Shown piece by piece: positions 62,587-64,000 of a stretch of 64,000 nucleotides of DNA (the stretch's first letter is position 1; each line of letters opens with the position of its first letter). The position numbers and the translations under genes are program-made. A model generated the notes under the pieces. It made no database searches, was not told where the DNA came from, and worked only from the letters and a program-made list of their open reading frames with translations. The stretch comes from RPQJ01 sp963698735 (GTDB taxonomy: Bacteria; Pseudomonadota; Gammaproteobacteria; Steroidobacterales; Steroidobacteraceae): the NCBI GenBank assembly GCA_963698735.1, contig CAVOSA010000037.1, forward strand, positions 172,527-236,526, read 5' to 3'.

Positions 62587-63786
62587 ATGCGACTCATACC
62601 CCGCCTCGCGCTCGGCTTGCTCAGCTTGTTGGCCGCGGTGGCGCCGATGCCTGCCTTTGCTCAGGAGGGGGCACCCGTGGTGCGGCCTCCCGTCCAGCAG
62701 CCGTCGCTCAAGCAGTCCACTGCACCGCAGAGCCGTTCGGCCCAGGGTGACTGTGTGCGCGAGGCGAATCGTCGCGGCTTCACGGTCCTGGAGACGTACA
62801 ACTTCCAGCAATTGCGGGACGGGTGGTCGATCGAACTGCGCGTGCGCAACCAGCGCGGGCAGGTAACGAACGGCTCCTGCTTCGTCGAGACCCGCACCGG
62901 CGACGTGAACCTGTACGGTTTCGGCTGGGGTTACGACGACGAAGGCGACGACCGCATGCAGTTCAACTGCGCCTCGGTCGACCTGAAGTACCGTGAGTGC
63001 CAGTTGCCGGTGAAGGGTCGGGTGGTGCTCGTGAAGCGACTGTCCGACGCGCGTTGCGTCGAAGGCCAGTCCTGGGGCCAGCGCGGCGACCGCATCTGGG
63101 TTGACCAGGGCTGCCGCGCCAGGTTCGAAGTCACGCGCACCGGCGGCGGCAGCGGCGGTTCAAACCTGGTCGATTGCTCGTCCGACGGCGGGCGTTACCG
63201 CGAATGCCCGATTGGCCCGGGCTATTTCGGCCGGCTGGTGCGGGACAACAGCAACGGTCGCTGCCGTGAAAACTCCACCTGGGGCACGCGCAACGGCGTG
63301 ATCTGGGTGACCGACGGCTGCCGCGGGCGATTCGAGCGGGTCCGCGGCAACAGCGGCGGTGGCGGTGGGAGTGGCCAGAACCTTTTCGACTGCCGCTCCA
63401 CGGACGGCCGCCTGCAGGAGTGCAGCATCGGCCGTGGCTATACGGCCAGGATCGTGCGCGAGTATTCGTCGGGGCGCTGCCGTCCGCAGGCCACCTGGGG
63501 CGTGCGCGACGGCAGCGTGTGGGTGACCAACGGCTGCATGGCCCAGTTCGAGCGTGTCCGCGACGGCTCGGGCGGCGGCTTCGGACCCGGCCAGGCCGAA
63601 CAGGCCTGCACCAGCGAAATCCAGCGTCGCGGCGGGCGGGTCGTGCAGCAGAACGCAACGACGTCGCTGCCGGGCGGGTACCGCGTGCAGATGCGGGTCC
63701 GCATGCAGACCGGAGAGAACCGCTGGGTCAACTGCACGTACTCGACGCAGACGCAGCAGGTCCGCCTGGAGTTCGCGCCGAACTGA
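62587..63786 (+). CDS. exported DUF3011 repeat protein
   Basis: A 399-residue protein with a signal peptide (…VAPMPAFAQEG) and, from about residue 125, three copies of the DUF3011 domain of about 60 residues, each with four cysteines and the pattern C-x-S-x-D/G-G-R-x-x-E-C … R-C-x-x-x-x-(S/T)-W-G … W-V-T-x-G-C-x-x-x-F. Copies lie at about 62962-63145, 63165-63347 and 63378-63567, joined by Gly/Ser linkers. A C-terminal module echoes the N-terminal one (NRRGFTVLETYNF compared with QRRGGRVVQQNAT). It is probably periplasmic or surface-exposed, with disulfides; the role is unknown. Confidence 0.87.
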   Translation: MRLIPRLALGLLSLLAAVAPMPAFAQEGAPVVRPPVQQPSLKQSTAPQSRSAQGDCVREANRRGFTVLETYNFQQLRDGWSIELRVRNQRGQVTNGSCFVETRTGDVNLYGFGWGYDDEGDDRMQFNCASVDLKYRECQLPVKGRVVLVKRLSDARCVEGQSWGQRGDRIWVDQGCRARFEVTRTGGGSGGSNLVDCSSDGGRYRECPIGPGYFGRLVRDNSNGRCRENSTWGTRNGVIWVTDGCRGRFERVRGNSGGGGGSGQNLFDCRSTDGRLQECSIGRGYTARIVREYSSGRCRPQATWGVRDGSVWVTNGCMAQFERVRDGSGGGFGPGQAEQACTSEIQRRGGRVVQQNATTSLPGGYRVQMRVRMQTGENRWVNCTYSTQTQQVRLEFAPN

Positions 63787-63801
63787 CGGCAGAGGCCGAA
63801 C

Positions 63802-64000
63802 TCAGCGCGAGCAGAGTTCCAGCAACCGCGGCCACGCGGCGGCGCAGGCCTGTTCGGTGCCGGGTGACAGCCCGGCGCCGAGTTCGAAGTACTGCGCTCG
63901 CACCCCGAACAGCAGCGCCGGCGGCGGCTCGCTGCCGGTGACGCGCCGGAAGGTTTCCAGCACCTGCGATGGCGCGAGCGAATGACTGGTATGCGCGAAA
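63802..64000 (-). CDS. probable hydrogenase maturation protease, C-terminal end only
   Basis: Only the last 66 codons are in the window: FAHTSHSLAPSQVLETF, then PALLFGVRAQYFELGAGLSP and a final TEQACAAAWPRLLELC. The pattern of a His-containing loop, a (V/L)-(L/F)-G-(V/I) strand and GxGLSP matches the C-terminus of HyaD/HycI-type endopeptidases that process the large subunit of NiFe hydrogenases. Its stop lies 15 bases from the end of the DUF3011 gene. The assignment is tentative because the catalytic half is outside the window. Confidence 0.6.
   Translation of the reverse strand, partial: FAHTSHSLAPSQVLETFRRVTGSEPPPALLFGVRAQYFELGAGLSPGTEQACAAAWPRLLELCSR

Overview
This window is GC-rich (roughly two thirds G+C by eye), densely coded chromosomal DNA of a gammaproteobacterium. 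The evidence is gammaproteobacterial gene types and neighbourhoods: a ydcSTUV-patD cluster, priA, argS with a SPOR-domain gene, comM, a CysB-type regulator, full-length pntA plus pntB, yaeQ, yajQ and hemH. A PEP-CTERM gene and sigma-54 type promoters point to an environmental, probably exopolysaccharide-forming lineage near Xanthomonadales, Steroidobacterales or Nevskiales. That placement is inference; there is no rRNA here to settle it. I saw no tRNA, rRNA, CRISPR array or prophage.

Layout. 1-4.1 kb (minus): two tandem DUF885 lipoproteins and a FadI-like thiolase. 4.2-9.6 kb (plus): dienelactone hydrolase, succinate-semialdehyde dehydrogenase, a Bcr/CflA-type exporter, ferrochelatase and a double VOC protein. 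9.6-11.5 kb: two YceI proteins around a cytochrome b561. 11.6-17.1 kb: a polyamine ABC importer with gamma-aminobutyraldehyde dehydrogenase; with gabD this gives a route from putrescine-derived aldehyde to succinate. 17.4-22.1 kb: fructosamine kinase family, flap-exonuclease family, TPR plus Asp/Asn hydroxylase, a GNAT, and a LysR regulator behind a sigma-54-like promoter. 22.1-25.2 kb is the accessory patch: a repeat- and terminator-bearing gap, a decayed IS110-family element, a coiled-coil protein of unknown function, a perfect 25-bp inverted repeat and an HNH endonuclease.

25.3-28.4 kb: pntAB. 28.4-30.3 kb (minus): ECF sigma factor, DUF3619-like protein, a 91-residue exported protein and a DUF3106 protein. 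30.6-36.4 kb: priA, preceded by DnaA-box-like 9-mers, then a DUF4382 lipoprotein, argS and a SPOR protein. 36.5-37.1 kb: a PEP-CTERM gene broken by a single-base frameshift, with an intact sigma-54 promoter and its own terminator. 37.6-40.2 kb: comM and cysB.

40.4-53.4 kb is a sulfur-uptake region. A porin and two tandem sulfate-binding proteins are on the plus strand. On the minus strand is a tightly coupled cysA-cysT-cysW-histidine kinase-response regulator operon. CysA carries an unusual C-terminal universal-stress-like domain, and the kinase has a four-cysteine PAS domain. An ABC exporter, a PhnA-domain protein and a DnaQ-like exonuclease lie between. 53.5-64 kb: a HerA/DUF853-type ATPase, a small DUF2780-like protein, a TlpA-like lipoprotein, yajQ, a TonB-dependent receptor behind a Fur-like site, yaeQ, a fatty-acid desaturase, a DUF3011 repeat protein and the end of a probable hydrogenase maturation protease.

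The most distinctive content is the sulfate-transport operon with an embedded two-component system and CysA-Usp fusion, and the two near-consensus sigma-54 promoters, one driving the PEP-CTERM gene.
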